A DNA stretch of 64,000 nucleotides from Candidatus Saccharicenans sp. (GTDB taxonomy: Bacteria > Acidobacteriota > Aminicenantia > Aminicenantales > Saccharicenantaceae). The DNA lies in the NCBI GenBank assembly GCA_024653215.1, contig JANLFU010000004.1, positions 93,574 to 157,573 of the forward strand, read 5' to 3'. Position numbers and translations under genes: made by a program. The notes under the pieces are model-generated. The model saw only the letters and a list, made by a program, of their open reading frames with translations, did not search any database and was not told where the DNA came from. Below are positions 63,847 through 64,000 of this stretch, piece by piece. The number at the start of each line of letters is the position of its first letter. Positions within the stretch are counted from its first letter, which is position 1.

Positions 63847-64000
63847 TCAGTTCATTCCGGCGGCAGCCGTCCTGATGACAAGGCCAGAGGCCCCCTGCTC
63901 AAACCTGACCGCCCCGTCCCGGTCAATTCTCAAGACTTCAATTCCCGCTGCTTCCAGTCTTTCCAGGACCTCGAGGTCGGGAAAGCCGTAGACGTTGTTT
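63847..64000 (-). CDS. ComEC/Rec2-like competence protein, C-terminal end (cut by window edge)
   Basis: Reading leftwards from the right window edge gives about 50 codons to a TGA at 63849-63847. The fragment contains NNVYGFPDLEVLERLEAAGI, then EVLRIDRDGAVRF, which matches the end of the metallo-beta-lactamase domain of ComEC (H/N-x-Y-G-H-P...LERL...G...RTDRDGAI). ComEC forms the inner-membrane DNA uptake channel. Only the tail is visible, so the family call is tentative; with the pilus genes it would suggest natural competence. Confidence 0.7.
   Translation of the reverse strand, partial: NNVYGFPDLEVLERLEAAGIEVLRIDRDGAVRFEQGASGLVIRTAAAGMN

Overview
The window reads as a chromosomal segment of a Gram-negative, probably anaerobic, non-model bacterium. 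A TonB-dependent receptor, a beta-barrel protein, a lipoprotein, type IVa pili and Tat export point to two membranes. A Na+-type V/A-ATPase, an archaeal-type S-adenosylmethionine synthetase behind a bacterial SAM-I riboswitch, KamA-type radical SAM chemistry and paired exported amidohydrolases recall Candidatus Aminicenantes or other Acidobacteriota-related lineages. That placement is my inference from gene content; no rRNA or marker alignment was available. Most of the window is GC-rich with tightly packed, often overlapping genes, except for a clearly AT-rich block from about 42.5 to 50.3 kb.

Layout. 0-7 kb: 5' part of a TonB receptor gene, small exported and Cys-rich proteins, and the queuosine precursor genes (queF on +, queC-queD-queE on -) with an EamA transporter gene between them. 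7-16 kb: an unknown gene, then a complete V/A-type ATPase operon (coiled-coil stalk, I, K, E, C, F, A, B, D) whose proteolipid keeps all Na+ ligands. 16-20 kb: a compact four-gene cassette with its own promoter, encoding two ATP-grasp ligases, a GNAT acetyltransferase and a lysine 2,3-aminomutase-like enzyme; this is a good candidate for an undescribed beta-lysine conjugate pathway. 20.3-24.8 kb (-): tatA, tatC, a small P-loop kinase, a dCMP deaminase and a membrane-anchored MurQ/GCKR-like SIS protein. 24.9-33.4 kb (+): ctpA, rpiB, an SHMT-like gene, purD, purE, mtaB, mutL, followed by tRNA-Pro and tRNA-Arg. 34-43.7 kb: an HD-GYP protein and a type IV pilus block (pilB, pilT, pilC, a PilS/PilR-type pair, and pilA with a textbook sigma-54 promoter and an intrinsic terminator).

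43.8-49.8 kb: AT-rich surface-polysaccharide genes (alkaline-phosphatase-superfamily membrane protein, FAD oxidoreductase, GT-C-like glycosyltransferase, epimerase), probably acquired. 50.3-54.4 kb: a PlsC acyltransferase and two tandem amidohydrolase paralogues, the second stripped of nearly all metal ligands. 54.36-54.91 kb: a roughly 550-bp element with 33-bp inverted repeats and no transposase. 54.9-56.5 kb: SAM-I riboswitch and archaeal-type MAT. 56.8-60.6 kb (-): a flotillin and an unusual protein fusing an aspartate-aminotransferase domain to a PEPCK/HPr-kinase-like P-loop domain. 61-64 kb: RNase PH, a lipoprotein, a small periplasmic protein and the 3' end of a comEC-like gene.

The strongest novelty candidates are the aminotransferase-kinase fusion, the KamA/ATP-grasp/GNAT cassette, the active/pseudo-amidohydrolase pair, and the arrangement in which the inverted-repeat element appears to supply the -35 region of the riboswitch-controlled MAT promoter.
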